Of a stretch of DNA of 64,000 bases, positions 63,709 through 64,000 are shown piece by piece (the stretch's first letter is position 1; every line of letters starts with the position of its first letter). The notes beneath the pieces are model-generated. The model was not told the DNA's origin, searched no databases, and saw nothing but the letters and a program-made list of their open reading frames with translations. Source of the DNA: Thauera sp. JM12B12 (GTDB lineage: Bacteria > Pseudomonadota > Gammaproteobacteria > Burkholderiales > Rhodocyclaceae); contig NZ_CP154859.1 of NCBI RefSeq assembly GCF_039614725.1, positions 1,984,001 through 2,048,000 of the forward strand. The letters run 5' to 3'. A program made the translations under genes and the position numbers.

Positions 63709-64000
63709 ATCCGCCGCTGCGCCGCATCTTTCTCGCCAGCCTGCTGCGGCGCCGGCTGGCGACCGCGCTGTCGCTGGTGGCGATCGCGCTCGGGGTGGCG
63801 CTCGGGCTGGCTGTCCAGCTCATCCATGGCGCGGCGCTCGATGAGTTCGGCCGCGGCATGCGGCTGGTCGCGGGCGAAGCCGACCTGCAGCTGGTCGGGC
63901 CGCGCGAGGGCTTCGACGAGGCTGTGTTCGCCACGCTTGCCGGACGCCCCGAGGTCGCCGTGGCCAGCCCGGTACTCGAGATCGAGGCGCGCCTGCCCGG
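63705..64000 (+). CDS. FtsX-like ABC transporter permease (3' truncated)
   Basis: Only the first 98 or so residues are in the window. A first transmembrane helix (TALSLVAIALGVALGLAVQ, about residues 20-38) follows a short basic N-terminus. It is followed by the start of a periplasmic MacB-PCD-like region (VAGEADLQLVGPREGFDE, VAVASPVLEIEARLPG). The ATG overlaps the ATPase stop, so the pair forms one transporter. The frame is open at the window end. Confidence 0.88.
   Translation, partial: MNPPLRRIFLASLLRRRLATALSLVAIALGVALGLAVQLIHGAALDEFGRGMRLVAGEADLQLVGPREGFDEAVFATLAGRPEVAVASPVLEIEARLP

Overview
The window looks like a stretch of core chromosome from a high-GC betaproteobacterium, most likely in the Rhodocyclales (Thauera/Azoarcus-like). 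This rests on gene content and order, not on a database search. Pointers are the gloB/yafS-like/rnhA/dnaQ block, a complete isc cluster with an extra cysteine desulfurase behind iscR, a DapD-DapC-DapE lysine pathway, ZipA between smc and ligA, the rpsB-to-lpxB envelope block, and a compact hpnCDE squalene set. I see no insertion sequence, prophage, tRNA, rRNA or CRISPR array. Composition is uniformly GC-rich, so there is no obvious island.

Layout: 1-1794 is a truncated double-ATPase peptide/oligopeptide ABC subunit. 1841-5960 holds mltD and gloB (minus), divergent from a YafS-like methyltransferase, rnhA and dnaQ. 6079-10303 is a minus-strand group: mutS, a spermidine-synthase-like protein, nqrM and a CBS-pair protein. 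10384-12627 has a membrane-anchored aspartic protease, suhB and trmJ. 12752-20421 is cysE and the isc operon (iscR, a NifS/IscS-like desulfurase, iscS, iscU, iscA, hscB, hscA, fdx, iscX). 20423-26368 is minus: dapC, dapD, a pilU-like ATPase, dapE, prmB and a single-domain response regulator. 26567-33393 is smc-zipA-ligA, then galU. typA (minus) diverges from a methylthioinosine phosphorylase gene and a YqhA-like membrane protein. glnD and map (minus) are followed divergently by rpsB-tsf-pyrH-frr-uppS-cdsA-dxr-rseP-bamA-ompH-lpxD-fabZ-lpxA-lpxB-rnhB and a SpoU methyltransferase gene (41529-56648). 56786-59655 holds an unrecognised gene and a tightly overlapped yaaA/M14 carboxypeptidase/PhnA-like trio. 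hpnC-hpnD-hpnE (minus, 59711-62800) diverges from a LolD-like ABC ATPase and an FtsX-type permease cut by the window end.

Functional themes are Fe-S cluster assembly with cysteine supply, lysine/peptidoglycan precursor synthesis, translation and outer-membrane biogenesis, DNA repair and chromosome segregation, and squalene/hopanoid precursor synthesis. The best regulatory signals are three IscR type-1-like boxes: two in tandem over a good sigma70 promoter before iscR, and one over a possible -10 before cysE. Other signals are an extended -10 promoter and long leader before rpsB, an intrinsic terminator for typA, a perfect 10-bp dyad before the unrecognised gene at 56786, and a small tandem duplication at the zipA/ligA junction.

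I did not find a clearly new multi-gene system. The most open items are the predicted IscR control of cysE, the second cysteine desulfurase, the yaaA/M14 carboxypeptidase/PhnA-like operon, and the unknown gene with the dyad leader.
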